Part shown: positions 13,313 through 24,313 of the stretch, one piece after another
Position numbering within the stretch: position 1 is the first letter of the stretch
How the letters are laid out: each line of letters starts with the position of its first letter
Source: Galeopsis tetrahit
Taxonomy: Eukaryota > Streptophyta > Magnoliopsida > Lamiales > Lamiaceae
DNA: 64,000 nt
Assembly: GCA_963675135.1 (NCBI GenBank)
Contig: OY776126.1
Coordinates: forward strand, 23,377,195 to 23,441,194
Direction: 5' to 3'
Made by a program: the position numbers and the translations under genes
Notes under the pieces: generated by a model
Told to the model about the DNA's origin: nothing
The model's database searches: none
Seen by the model: only the letters and a program-made list of their open reading frames with translations

Positions 13313-13790
13313 ATGAGATGCGGGGGTGGGTGGGTGGGTTATGATAGGTCACTTTCAGTCGTAAATAGAGAGCTGAAAATGGGGATTGACACCCCATCAT
13401 ACATACCACGCCCTCACCTTTCGAGCGGGAAACCCATAAACAATTCCCTACTCTCTCTCTCTCTACTCTCAAACTTTCTTCTCTCTCTAAACCTCCTTAA
13501 GCACTCCACTTTTCTTCTCTCTATTTTCAATTTCACTGTTGTTTCCATGGATTTTATGTGTTGTTTGTACTTTGTAGCTCTACATATTTGTTGATGAGTG
13601 AGTGGATTGCGCTTCAACTACTCAAGACTTATTGCCATTTTCTCTCTCTAGGTAGTACAAATCTGTTACTTTATCGTCGCACTTCCCCAGAATTTCTCTG
13701 ATTACACCTCTTCAATCTGTTTACCTATTAATTTCTTCATGTTTTTGTGTTTATTCGCCTATTTATAGCTCACTTTCTCTCTCTAGAGAT
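13313..13790 (+). promoter_or_regulatory. Promoter-proximal / 5' leader region of the EMF1-like gene
   Basis: The stretch before the start codon at 13791 is pyrimidine-rich: a CT microsatellite at 13451-13464 and many TTCTCTCTC runs, typical of plant 5' leaders. CTCTCTCTAG|GTAGTAC near 13652 and TTCTCTCTCTAG near 13786 could be the donor and acceptor of a leader intron. A TATA-like TATATAAAAA lies further upstream near 13078. The transcription start cannot be fixed from sequence alone. Confidence 0.4.
13547..13594 (+). CDS. Candidate upstream ORF (15 aa) in the leader of the EMF1-like gene
   Basis: An ATG in the context TTTCCATGG, which is close to an optimal plant start context, opens a 15-codon frame (MDFMCCLYFVALHIC) closed by TGA. 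It lies about 200 bases before the predicted main start. If transcription starts upstream and this part is not spliced out, it could reduce translation of the main frame. Conservation is unknown. Confidence 0.3.
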   Translation: MDFMCCLYFVALHIC

Positions 13791-16700
13791 ATGCAAGGGG
13801 GTTTTTCCATCAGGTAACTCGTTAAATACTGCTACTTCTCTTCTATGAATCTCCTCTGCGATGTGTGGATTTATTTAATTTCTCCATTTGTTTGATTTAC
13901 AGAGAATATGCTTCAAGGATGAGAAGTATCAACGTGGTGAACTGCTGGCCGTTCGATCAAACTATCAATGAAGAAACCGTCGAATCCTTGCTCCCTCCGA
14001 TCACCGTCAAAAAATTCACCTGGTGGATCGATGAACTCGAATGTACACATCTGGAGCCAGCTCAAAAATCTTCAAAAAAGAGTGAAACGGCTTCAAAGGC
14101 TAAATTAAAACCCCCAAAAAAGAGATCAATCGTCGAGATTTTCGCGGTGGCGCCGCCGGTTGAGCGAGCTGTAAGCGATGAGGAGGAGGAAAGTAGCTTC
14201 GAGAAAGATCCATCATTCAAAGGAGGAAAAAAGAAGAAAGTTCTCTCAAGGGTAGTTAAGAAAATTAAGAAGATGAAAAAACAAATGGATCAATCAGTTA
14301 CAAACAAGGTACACACACGCCTTTTTAATTTCGATTATCATAAATCGTCATTTAAATTTAATTTGCCAGAAAGTCAAATTGAGCATAAAATATAAAGTTG
14401 TCTACAGTTCCTTCAGTCCAATTCTTGAATTTTAGTACAGTACACTGCGGCGTTTCTGGTCTCACACTATTCATACAACCACAGCTGAAAAAGCTGGTAA
14501 ATTATAATTCTACTTGATTTGTGTGGCAATGAGGTTCAGTATAAAGAGAGATAAACGTTAAAAACAGGATTATGTGGTTAGGAAGATTATAGGGATGAGG
14601 TTATGGTACTACAGCTAGCTGTGATGTACGATTTTGGACACAAGTATATTATGGGGTTGAAAGCGTTCTATATTAATTATGCTGTTTTTTTTCTACTGTT
14701 TGCTTATGGTTTCTCTCGAGCAATCATTTTCATGACAGAAGTATGCTGTCTCCTTTAGAATTTAGGGAATTAATTCTTCTGTTTGTATTATTAGGCCTTT
14801 TTGATGAACTAGGTTTAGTTGAAGATTGGGTGGTTAACTTCTATAATAAAGGGTTTTTGGAAGGTTGTTTGATTGCGGGATTCATTTTTGAGTTATGTAT
14901 TAGATTTGATGAGGTATTGAAATAATGTTTTTGATGTTAATGGTGATCATCAGATGCTAGGTATTTCGTTTCAGTGAACTAATTTTAGGATCAAGAATCG
15001 ATTTCAATGGCAACCGACAATAATTGATACGTGCAATTAATTTTATGTAGTAAGGTCTAATTTTCGGATCAAGAAACATACTTCACCCGTCTCATAATAA
15101 TTTTCATAGGTAGGTGAACACACATATTAAGAAAATGTAATATAATGAATAGGGTTTTAGGGTAATTTTGTAAACACTTATGTGTAAAGTAAATAAATGA
15201 GTTGACTTATGTGTATGTGTGGACCTAAAAATAATAATATTTTGTGTAAAAATATGGATATTGTGAGACCAGAGTTTATAAAAGATTTTCAATTTTAAGA
15301 GTGTAAAATTTATTGTGGAACATTCTGAAAAGAAAAATATGAAAGTTATTACGGGAGTACTTTCAATTTCATATTTATTCAGCCGAACTAATGTAGCATG
15401 GTATAGATATATTAAAACGTTTTATGATCGGGTATATAATTGATATTAATTGTCCTTCTGCAATTGTAAATCCAAGTGGAAAAAACTTGCATTTTTCTTC
15501 AACGAGTTGCTGAAAAACAATTTTTTTATTTTTATGAGGTGCTAATCTTGCAGAAGTGAAAATGTAGGGATTGCGGTTGTAAATATGTACCTCTTATTGA
15601 CACTCCTTTTCTTGTGGGATGCATATTCTAAGGGCTTGATAATAGTACACAAGTTTAAAGTTAGGCCCTTTTTGGTCAAGTTGACACATAAAATAATAGG
15701 CTTTAGTATAGAAACCATTTACTAGATCACTGTAAAAGTACTCTCCATATATTTTAAAGGTCATGATCTAATATTGGGGGGATTCAATATAACTTATTTG
15801 GTTACATAGACAGAAATTTAACGGAAATTGTGAAATATATGTAAGTTCTCCATAACTGTTTAATTCTGTACATAATAAATTCCATTGCTATTCCAGTATA
15901 TAATATGCGGGTATTTGTACGTAGTATATAGTAATATTTGGTGACTGACTAATTTTATTTTTTTTGACCAGCGACTCTCTAATTTTAGTAGTCCGTTTAT
16001 GTAAGGATAAAAAGGCAAGATTTATAAATTTGCTAATTTATTTTTTGTTTGTGTTAATGGATCTGTAGGTTTCATATTTTCTTCTGGTGCACTCCATTAT
16101 CGAAATGATACATTCTATACTGTGGCTAACAATCTTTTATTCAAGAAACTTTAAGTATTTTGTTTTGTGTGAATTTATTCACCTATTGTGGAAGCTTTCT
16201 CAGGAGAATTCTAATAAACTCAAACTGCAAGTTCAAGACAACGCTTCCGGAAACTCAAGTTCATCACACAGCAAGAATTTAGAGTTGGATTATGTGCCTA
16301 TCCTCAATAGAAAACCAATTCTACCACATCCAGATGCATATAATAAAAACCTCGTGCCTTGTGAAGCTTTTAAGTTAATTGAAGAAAACCGACGCCTTCC
16401 AGGCTTTCCTGTGCGTGGTATGTTGAAGAATAATGGCAGCACATTTCCTCTACAGCAGTGTATCTTGCAGGAGGCTATTCAAGTGAATCAATGTAGCACA
16501 AAAATGGCAAACAAACATGTCACTTTCTCAGAGAAGGATGAAACCATTGTATTTGATGATGCTTCTATCGGAAATGAGAAGGAAGTAGGTGGTGGGCCCG
16601 GGAGAAACGTACACTTGAGTACATGTATTGTCAATCCAACTGCCTTCACAAAGCGGAACAATGAAGAGGAACATTCTAGAATACCTGAAGCTTCTGAGAG

Positions 16701-18615
16701 AAGTTTGCTGCATGATCCAATGGATGTTTGTCCTCGATTCATTCGTATGCCTCTGAGTGGATACTACAACAGTCCAAATATCGAGGTGATTAGGAATTCC
16801 TCAAACTCTACATATAGGAGATCTCGTCCCATCTCCCCTCTGCATCTTGAGGAATATCCGAGAACATATAACGAGCCTCACATGTTTGATATGGAGAAAA
16901 GAACACACACTTTCTCAGAGAGCTATGCCATGAATAATGCCCATCCTTTCCAGTTTCAATCACTCCCACATTTTTCCGCAAAGGATTTAGTTGGATTGCC
17001 TCTCAATTCACAAGGAGAGTTAATTGGGGCGAACTCAAGTGCGAAAAGGGACTTTAACCAGATGATGAATCCAAATGCCATTAGCTTATCTCTGCCAAGA
17101 AACAGCCATCATTCAGAGGTAGGAGTGAACCAGTTGAATCTGTTTCCTGTAGCGAGCTATGTGAAAGAGAATCCTGTAGCTGTAATACCTTCAAGATTGG
17201 GCATCGTTGAATCCCAAAGTGAACGAAATACAAATCTTGACATGGATTTTCTTGAAGTAAATCATAGTTCCTTCCATGATTCAGACAACATCATGTGGAG
17301 AGATGAACACGTTCATAGGAGTCCTGAAAATGAGAAAATTCAATCAACAATGCGTTTAATGGGTAAAGAATTTACGGTTGGTGGAACGGACCTTCAAGGA
17401 TCCGAGGATGCACATATTTGGAAGGATAAACAGATCATAGATCAGAATGAACCATCTTCAGGGAAATTCAGAGAAACGTTGTATTTTCCATCTGACAGCA
17501 AGTATGCTCTCCCTCGGTTTGATCATCGAGCTAGTCCAATGTACCCAAGTGTATTTGTTGCAAGAAAAACCAATCCCCTTCAAAAAATATATCCTAGCAT
17601 TGCTCCAAATACCTTTTATACCCTTGAGCTTCCTAATCAGGAGGCATATCCCTATGTAATCCCTCCTTCCATGCAGCTGAAAAACAACCAGAATCTGCCT
17701 CATGCACCAATATCAGCCATCAGATTTCCTTTCCAGCATCCTGATCTTGATGAACGAGCCATATCTCCTTGGAGTCGAAGATCTGAGAAACATTGTTTTG
17801 ATGTTAAGGAAAAGGAAACACTGTTAAGTAGCGGTCAATCTTGTAATATCGGCCATAATCATCCTTACCTGAAGCCTGGAACTAGTCATGGAATTGATGC
17901 TTCCGCACCTATTGAACGGGATAATTTTCGTGTCTTTTTTCCTATGTCATCTGTCTCTGCTTCGCAAACATCAGTACCTCCATCTTCCTTGCCTTATTAT
18001 CCTGGAATCTTGATGCAAAAATGTCATGGGAATCAGAAAAAATTCAAAGAAAGGATGAATTCGAGGATTGGAAAGGGATCTAAATCGCAACTTTCAGCTC
18101 TGTCAACTGTTCCCTTTAAGCCCTTTAAGATGCCCACTTTAGGATCTCATGAATACACTCAATGTGCTATTAGAAAGCCAACGGCTCGTGCTAGCTTTGA
18201 AGATAGAGTTGAGCATATAAAAGACGCGATTGGATCATATCCAGCCACGAATAAATCAAGATTTGTGATGTGTGGCGAGTATGAGGCTCATAAGGATGAA
18301 CGAACAATCTCTCGTTGGATGGATTCCCACATCGATACTGCAAGAACAGGTCCCGTTAAGCTGAGTGGTGGAGCAAAGCATATACTCAAAGCCTATAAAC
18401 AGAAGGATCAGAGTAGCTCCACTTCCATAGATCAAGAAACCCCTCTCCCTGCATCGAACACGGATTTCATATTTTCAGCATCGAAAAATTCAGCAAAGGT
18501 TTACAGGTTTATTACGGACATTTGCTTTCATAATCTTCAAGCATATCCACATTGTACACTTATTTAAATGAATCTTTGTTTATGAAACAGGAAAACTCCT
18601 GTTTTCGACTTTTGA
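13791..18615 (+). CDS. EMF1-like (EMBRYONIC FLOWER 1-like) nuclear protein
   Basis: Predicted coding exons are 13791-13813, 13903-14308, 16204-18506 and 18591-18615, giving about 918 residues. The N-terminus reads FSIR (5-8), NCWPF (21-25) and LLPPITVKKFTWW (37-49); the same FSIR/CWPF/KF.WW order opens Arabidopsis EMF1. A basic KPPKKRS, an acidic SDEEEESS and a lysine-rich KKKK...KKIKKMKKQ stretch follow and suggest nuclear location. Other blocks are NKHVTFSEKDETIVF (from 246) and GPVKLSGGAKHILK (859-872), again EMF1-like. EMF1 is known as a Polycomb cofactor that keeps floral homeotic genes silent; that role is inferred here. The long third exon has no stop, so the gene looks intact. The 3' end is uncertain: donors at 18498 or 18506 both fit, and I prefer 18506, giving the end KVYRKTPVFDF. 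It could be a paralogue rather than EMF1 itself. Confidence 0.7.
14309..16203 (+). other. Second coding intron of the EMF1-like gene (1.9 kb)
   Basis: The donor AAG|GTACAC and acceptor TTTCTCAG|GAG keep the frame (phase 0). The intron holds a Stowaway-like MITE at 15081-15357. Short frames inside it (14743-14925 and others) have no recognisable domain. Confidence 0.65.
15081..15357. mobile_element. Stowaway-like MITE inside an intron
   Basis: TA|CTTCACCCGTCTCATAATAA on the left and GAAAGTTATTACGGGAG|TA on the right form an imperfect inverted repeat with TA flanks. The interior (TTTTGTAAACACTTATGTG, AGAGTTTATAAAAGATTTTC) resembles the block at about 19060-19270, so the two are probably one family. 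Confidence 0.6.
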
Positions 18616-18858
18616 TTTTGCTCCGGATTCAAAGGCAATCAACATAACTATCGAGCATAGCATGCTTAAAAGACGCTGTGGAGGCCTTGTTGTTGAGGAT
18701 CCTCAAACATCAATGTCAAGACTATGTACCCATATGGTAGTATTTAATAATTTTAAGGGATCTGAGAATGAGCTGTTCCTACTGGCTATTTGGTTTCTTT
18801 CCACTATTTAACTTTGTCTGTAATAAACTAGGTTTTGGTGTAAGGATATGCTAATAAA
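18616..18858 (+). other. 3' untranslated region and polyadenylation signals of the EMF1-like gene
   Basis: Two AATAAA hexamers lie at 18822-18827 and 18853-18858, a reasonable distance after the stop at 18613-18615. A frame in the last exon (FDFAPDSKAINI onward) stays open to about 18811 but needs a different splice phase; it may be chance. Confidence 0.45.
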
Positions 18859-20431
18859 CTATGACTAACTTTGCAGATTAATATATCAGGATCACTGTAA
18901 AAAAACTGCATGCTCATGGTTTTTGTCACTCTCTGTGGACTGTGGTTATATTAAGTGGTGTTGCTAGTCAGTTTATGTGTGGACAAGCTTTTGTGGAGGG
19001 ATTTCACTAATTATTTTTTTTATATATTTGCATTGAATGTGTGAAATATTTAAATGATACTCACGGAAGTGTTTGCACCACAAAATGGGCACACTTATTT
19101 AAAAAAGTGTAATGAGTGGAGTGTTGAGGGGTAATTTTGTAAACTTATATGAATAAAGTAAAGATAGTGGTTGGAATAAGTGTAAAAGTAATGTCATTTT
19201 GTGTGAATATGTGAATTTTGTGAGGGTGAAGTTTATAAAAAAAATTCATTTTTAGGAAGTGCAAAATTAAATTAATATTTTTCGAGAGAGAGAGAGAGAA
19301 ATTGTCTTTGCAGTGCAAATGTGCAATTCAAATTGTGTTTATTATTTTGGTTAATGGCCTATAGTATTACATGCACGCATGAGTTGACTTTGTTAAGTTC
19401 ATCATGCCTTGCCTTTAGAAAGGGACATTTGTACCCTTAGATGATACCTTATTTCCTAAGAGTTGGTGATTGAGTATCTATTGCTCAATAGACGAGCTGA
19501 TTGAGTTTTCCCTAGTTACATGTAGAATGAATCGGCTTATGTGAAAAGTCTTTAATTGATCGAGTTGATTGTTCGTTTAAAGTGGACAAGGACAACCACG
19601 TGGAAATAGTTCGCTGACCTGGTTGAATAAAGAAGCAAACAAAAGTTGTCCTTTGAGGCGGATGAATAAAATTATCGAGGTGACATTGACAAGCAACCTT
19701 CGAACTATTGACGGTTGATTGATCCTCATTGGCTATGAGATGTTGTCATTTTGTTCGCTGGCCGTTTGACTTGGTCGAGACAAGTGGTGTAGTTGATGAC
19801 ATCTTTGATAATTGACTGCTCATGTCTACAATTAATTTTGGTAAATTTCAATATGAGACATGTAATTTCTGATGGGTTGTGAGACATATTTAAAGTAAAT
19901 ATATTTTACTCATTTACTCAATTTGAATTTAATTTTGTTTTCATCAGTTGCATTTTCTTACATGGAGCGGTCTTATTTTTTATTACTATGTGAAGTGAGA
20001 TTATAGTTATGACTACAGTAAAAAAAAAAAAAAGATTATAGTCATGACTTGTGATAGTCTATTACATTTCTATATTGGACTTGGGCCACTATACTGTTCA
20101 TTGGCAAAAAAATTAACATCACGCACTTTCATTTTGTTCCTTTAAAAAAAAACTATCAACTTTTTCTCTATTTATAAAAAAGGAACAACGTGCATCAAAA
20201 TTAAGAAAACGTACAATATCCTTCTGAATAAAACTAATAAAGATAAAAATAAGTGGATTGCAAAGATAATAGGAGTATTTAATTTTTTTTTTGTGAATTT
20301 ACAGGTAATAGGGTCAAAAATATTTTACTACTATAAGACCAAAATATGTTAATACAATGCCAAAAATATGATTTTACAAGGGCAATTTGTGCTATTGTAA
20401 TTTTTTAACCCATGGATTTGCCAAAAAACTA
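18859..20431. other. Intergenic DNA with MITE relics
   Basis: No gene was found. It contains a Stowaway-related block at about 19060-19270 and a GA microsatellite at 19284-19299. A less AT-rich stretch at 19400-19830 is unidentified and could be decayed retroelement sequence. Confidence 0.45.
19060..19270. mobile_element. Probable Stowaway-family MITE (right end unclear)
   Basis: It starts TA|CTCACGGAAGTGTTTG and shares its interior with the MITE at 15081-15357 (GTAATTTTGTAAACTTAT, GTGAAGTTTATAAAA, AGTGCAAAATTAA). A matching right terminal repeat was not located. Confidence 0.4.
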
Positions 20432-20669
20432 TTCTTTCCGTCCCAAATCAATTTTCACACTGATCTAAACACATAAATTAAAAAAAAAAAAGTGCTAAAG
20501 TAAGGGTATTGATGCCCTTTCAACTTTATTAAAGTGATAAAATAAGGATATTATGATAAATAAGTGAGAATTTGAGGGTACTAGTTGTGAGAAACTTCTT
20601 TTTTTGGAGTGTGAAAACTAATGTGAAACCAATTAAAAAGAAAAGTGTGAAAACAATTATGAAAGAGGG
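20432..20669. mobile_element. Stowaway-like MITE, right end split by an LTR insertion
   Basis: The left end is TA|TTCTTTCCGTCCCAAATC with ATTTTCACAC. The right part is GTGTGAAAACAATTATGAAAG, inverted to the left. The last bases (GAGGG, then A and TTA) are split by the solo LTR 20670-22088: GAGGG occurs on both sides of the LTR and the MITE end resumes at 22089. Confidence 0.5.
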
Positions 20670-21024
20670 TGTAAACACAAATTTCGTGAATTAAATATAA
20701 AAACGCGAAAATGCGAAACAATTTTATTTAATTTCGGATTAAACCGATGAATATTGCGGGTTACAATCTCTAATTTGCTCCTCTAATTCTCTCTTCTTGA
20801 ACTTCACTTGAATTTTTGAGCTTTTGGAGTTGGATCCGCAGCCGAATCCTCTTCGATCTTGAATTTGAGATTTTATAACGTTAATCCAAAGGCTTGGCGC
20901 CGTATTTTGGATCAAACATTGAATTTAGGGACTTTTAGGACGAACGTCGTTGAAGATCGTTCTTGAACTTGGGATTTTGTAACGTTAATCCAAGGGTTTG
21001 ACGCCGTATTTTGGATTAAACGTC

Positions 21025-21165
21025 GATTTACGGGACTTTTAGGGACTTATCGGGACTTTTACGGGACTTATCGGGACTTATCCGGAACTTATCGGGACTT
21101 TATCGGGACTTATCGGGGACTTTTAGGGACTTTATCGGGACCTTCGGGACTTTATCGGGACTACC
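21025..21165. repeat. Short tandem repeat, unit about 10-12 bp
   Basis: The unit TTATCGGGACT recurs with small changes (TTTTACGGGACT, TTTTAGGGACT, TTATCCGGAACT) a dozen or so times. In minus-strand terms it lies in the transcribed part of the LTR. Confidence 0.8.
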
Positions 21166-21183
21166 ACCATTGAGGATCCTTCT

Positions 21184-21527
21184 TGAAGAAACACCGGATT
21201 GAGGGGCTTAGCACCTTAATCTCCACCCGGGACTTTATCGGGACAACCACCGTTGAAGATCCACGAAGCATCTCCTCCTTGAAGAAACGCCGAATCGAAG
21301 AGGCTTAGCACCTTGATCTCCGCTCGAACACTGCTTCTCGCCGCTTTGCACGAAGAACGCCTTGAAGAAATGCCGAATCGAAGGGGCTTAGCACCTTGAT
21401 CTCCACTTCGAACACTGCTTCTCGCCGTTTTGCACGAAGAACGCCTTGAAGAAACGCCGAATCGAAGGGGCTTAGCACCTTGATCTCCACTCGAACGCTG
21501 CTTCTCGTCGCTTTGCACGAAGAACGC
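21184..21527. repeat. Tandem repeat, unit 83-84 bp, about 3.5 copies
   Basis: Full copies start at 21278, 21361 and 21445, and a partial copy at 21184. Each begins CTTGAAGAAA, passes GGGGCTTAGCACCTTGATCT and ends TTTGCACGAAGAACGC. Copies differ by only a few bases, so the array is young. The long minus-strand frames across it (21216-21544) are a by-product of the repeat, not genes. Confidence 0.9.
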
Positions 21528-21637
21528 CTTTGAAGTTCCTCCACTTGTTGAAGAACACTCTAAAATCTCTGCAGAGAATTTTAGAGCCGTGAATGCTTCT
21601 GATTTTGTTGATTGTAAAATGAATGAAATGAGGCCTC

Positions 21638-21645
21638 TATTTATA
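21638..21645 (-). promoter_or_regulatory. TATA box of the minisatellite LTR
   Basis: On the minus strand the context is ACACCTATAAATAGAGGCC, a strong plant TATA context. Confidence 0.55.
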
Positions 21646-21768
21646 GGTGTAGAACCTAGGGTTTCTTATGGGCCAAGGAGATATTTGTGCAAGTGGTTAG
21701 GGTTTAATTCAAATTTTGAATTACTTGGGCTAATAATACCCTATTTGGGCTCAATTTGATTTGTTAGA

Positions 21769-22065
21769 CTTTAGAGGCCCATCTTCATTTATGGGACTTT
21801 AGAGGCCCGTCTTGCTTTATTGGACTTTAGAGGTCCATCTTTATTTATCGGACTTTAGAAGTCCGTCTTTATTTATCGGACTTTAGAGGTCCGTCTTTAT
21901 TTATCGAACTTTAGAGGCCCGTCTTCGTTTATCGGACTTTAGAGGTCCGTCTTGATTTGTTGGACTTTAAAGGCCCGTCTTGATTTACCGAACTTTAGAG
22001 GCCCGTCTTAATTTACCGGACTTTAGAGGCCCGTCTTGATTTACTGGACTTTAGAGGTCTAAAGG
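21769..22065. repeat. Tandem repeat, unit about 28 bp, about ten copies
   Basis: The unit is GGACTTTAGAGGCCCGTCTT plus an AT-rich spacer of about 8 bases (GATTTACC, TATTTATC). GGACTTTAGAGGTCC inside it is an imperfect palindrome. On the minus strand the array lies just upstream of the LTR TATA box, the place of an enhancer. Confidence 0.9.
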
Positions 22066-22093
22066 AATTTAAAATTTAGGTGTGTATAGAGGG

Positions 22094-24040
22094 ATTATAT
22101 TTTTGTTACTATACTTTTAGTAATTTTGGTATTGTAATAAAACAATAATTGAAAGTAAAAAAATATTTAAGGTTGACCTCCGTCGACCCTGATTTGACCC
22201 AAAATTTTTTGCCCCAATTTATCTTAATGAGTAGTGAAGGCAATGAGTCGGGTGGAATAGTTGAATACCCTGATCCGTTCTATTCTATGAACATGTCAGG
22301 TCAGGGTGACCCACTATGCAACATGAATGGGGCGACCCGTTTTACATTAACTTTTTATTATTACATGAATAGTGTCCAATATATTTTTTAAAATATATGA
22401 CATAAATAATAGTAGAAACATGTTTATAATATATTGATATCAATTCATATTATGTTTTGTTAATATAAATTGATCTAAAAAATATTTATGAATTAAGTTG
22501 AATTGTTATTAGTTATCTATACTTTTTTTTTTGACAGGTTACAAAGATCAAACATGGTAATAAGTCAAATCCAAGCTCTAGATCTTCAAATCGAGACGAA
22601 TTCAAACGGCGTCGTTGTCACCTCCAATCGTGAGGAAATAGAGAAACGAGTAAAAATTTTGTCCACAAAAGAATCATATATCTCTATTTCTCGAATAGAG
22701 ACTCCCCACGCTAAGGTATCAACAAATCAAGAAAACTAAAGATAGAAAAATAAAAGACAAAGAATCACCGAACACCATATTCTTCTCCAACATCTCAGTC
22801 CCAAAACATCCACGGATCCCAAAAGAGGGAAAGTATTAACAAAAAAAGGAAACAACCGCATAAAGCGCAGAAAAGTTGGAGAAACCGCCAACAAGAAATA
22901 AATTAAAACTATAACAGAAACAACTAAGCAACAACAAGAACCTACTAAACAAGAGGAAAATAAATACTGAAAAAATAAATGGGATCAACAGAAGACTCAC
23001 CCGTTCAGCCACCGTAGCGCCGTTAGGGAGGATCTATCCATTGATCCCAACTAAAATCCTAAAAGAAACCCTAACCCCACTGGATGATCTGCTGAGAAAA
23101 ATTAAACAAGGCGGCGGCGCAACGGGTGGCGTTGCGGTGGGACGACTGGCGGTGTTGCGGCGACGCGACGAAGTGAGTTGCGGCGGCACTACGAGCGGTG
23201 CGCGGATACCCCCTTTTTTTAATTCAAATCTCTTTATAGATCTATATGATGTGGATGTTGGATGAATGAGAGGGGAGAAGCAGGCCGGAGGGAAAACTTG
23301 GACGATGGACTATTAATTGCCTATTGAATGTAGAGAGAAGGTGGAGAGTTTTCTCCTAGATAGAGAATTCAATTCTCTCTATTTTTTCCTTCTAATATCA
23401 CTATTAGCTAGTTATCTATACTAATAAACTATAGTAATATTATTGTATATATACATTAAAATTAATATGCAAAACGGGACTGAATGGATTGGGTTACGGT
23501 AGGTTAGGTCAAAAGTCATTCCTAGACTCGTCTCATGTTCTTGTGAAACATGAGACGAGTTGACCCAAACTTCATTGATCAAGGCGGACGGACCGGAGCC
23601 AAACTGCAACATGTTATTGTGCTACAATAATACTTATCAAGGACCCTACATAGTCGTACTTTAAAAGAAAAAAAATGGGTTCAAAGATTCATCCTAATTG
23701 ATCCGAACAGTCTTAAATATGTGATTCCAATTTCTACATATATACTATTTTTTTCTTTCACCTTCTCTCAATCTTTTTTCATAACTCGAATCCAATACCT
23801 CACTGTCTATAAAATGTGATCATTTAAGCACGCTATGAAAATAGCACGATAAAGGTTAGTTGGACACCATTACTGATACCACACTCATATTTTACATAAT
23901 TTTTGGGTTCAATTTTGGCAAATGACATTACTAGTGTAATTTTGTGTGTGTCATTTTTTATATTACATAGGGTTAGTGCGCAGTGACGAATTCAAAATAC
24001 AAAATATTAAATTTTGGGGTACGAAAGATTATAAATAATA
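22094..24040. other. Intergenic DNA, mixed composition, no gene recognised
   Basis: A GC-rich island at about 23095-23210 (GGCGGCGGCGCAACGGGTGGC) and the preceding A-rich stretch look like the leader of a retroelement, but no coding frame follows. A 14-bp perfect hairpin lies at 23526-23560. Short frames here (22149-22391, 22503-22739, 23041-23265) have no known domains. Confidence 0.4.
23526..23560. repeat. Perfect 14-bp inverted repeat with 7-nt loop
   Basis: ACTCGTCTCATGTT at 23526-23539 is the exact reverse complement of AACATGAGACGAGT at 23547-23560. The setting has GTCAAAAGTC and GACCCAAAC repeats. It may be the centre of a decayed element. Confidence 0.7.
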
Positions 24041-24313
24041 CTCCCTCCGTCCCTCTATAAGTTTCCCACTTTCCTTTTATGGATGTCTCACAATAAGTTT
24101 CCCATTTCATATTTTTCCATTTTTGGCATATGATTTTCTCTCTCCCAATCACATCACTTACACTTTATCTATTATTTTATCATACTTCATCTCACACTCA
24201 TCTATTATTTTCTCTCTCACCATCACATCACTTGTACTACATCTATTATTTAATTATATTTCTTAATCAAAACAACCAAAAGAAAGGGGAAACTTATACC
24301 GGGACGGAGGGAG
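24041..24313. mobile_element. Stowaway MITE, well preserved
   Basis: TA|CTCCCTCCGTCCCTCTATAA on the left and TTATACCGGGACGGAGGGAG|TA on the right are near-perfect inverted repeats. GTTTCCCACTTT and AAAGGGGAAAC extend the pairing inward. Length 273 bp, no coding capacity. Confidence 0.9.

Larger units (their letters stand above)
20670..22088 (-). mobile_element. Solo LTR packed with minisatellites (family not recognised)
   Basis: GAGGG flanks the block on both sides (20665-20669 and 22089-22093), a 5-bp target duplication. The plus-strand left end is TGTAAACAC. The right end, GTGTGTATA, is its imperfect inverse, with the terminal CA apparently decayed to TA. A minus-strand TATA box (TATAAATA, 21638-21645) is followed downstream by transcript-like sequence, so the LTR runs on the minus strand. 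Upstream of the TATA lie about ten 28-bp repeats; downstream lie 83-bp and about 10-bp repeats. No internal coding region adjoins it. Confidence 0.55.

Noticed and set aside
13865..13902. Translation of the EMF1-like gene starting at 13865
   Set aside because: That part is intron; the acceptor at 13901-13902 joins a short first exon that completes the FSIR motif.
14405..14435. miR319/miR159-like match (CCTTCAGTCCAATTC) in intron 2 of the EMF1-like gene
   Set aside because: Only about a dozen bases match and no matching arm for a precursor hairpin was seen nearby.
14743..14925. Extra exon between exons 2 and 3 of the EMF1-like gene
   Set aside because: The frame has no suitable splice acceptor and donor, and exons 2 and 3 already join in phase.
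21216..21544. Minus-strand ORFs of 79-100 aa rich in SSCKAARSSV-type repeats
   Set aside because: They are produced by the 83-bp tandem repeat; both frames repeat in step with the DNA unit.
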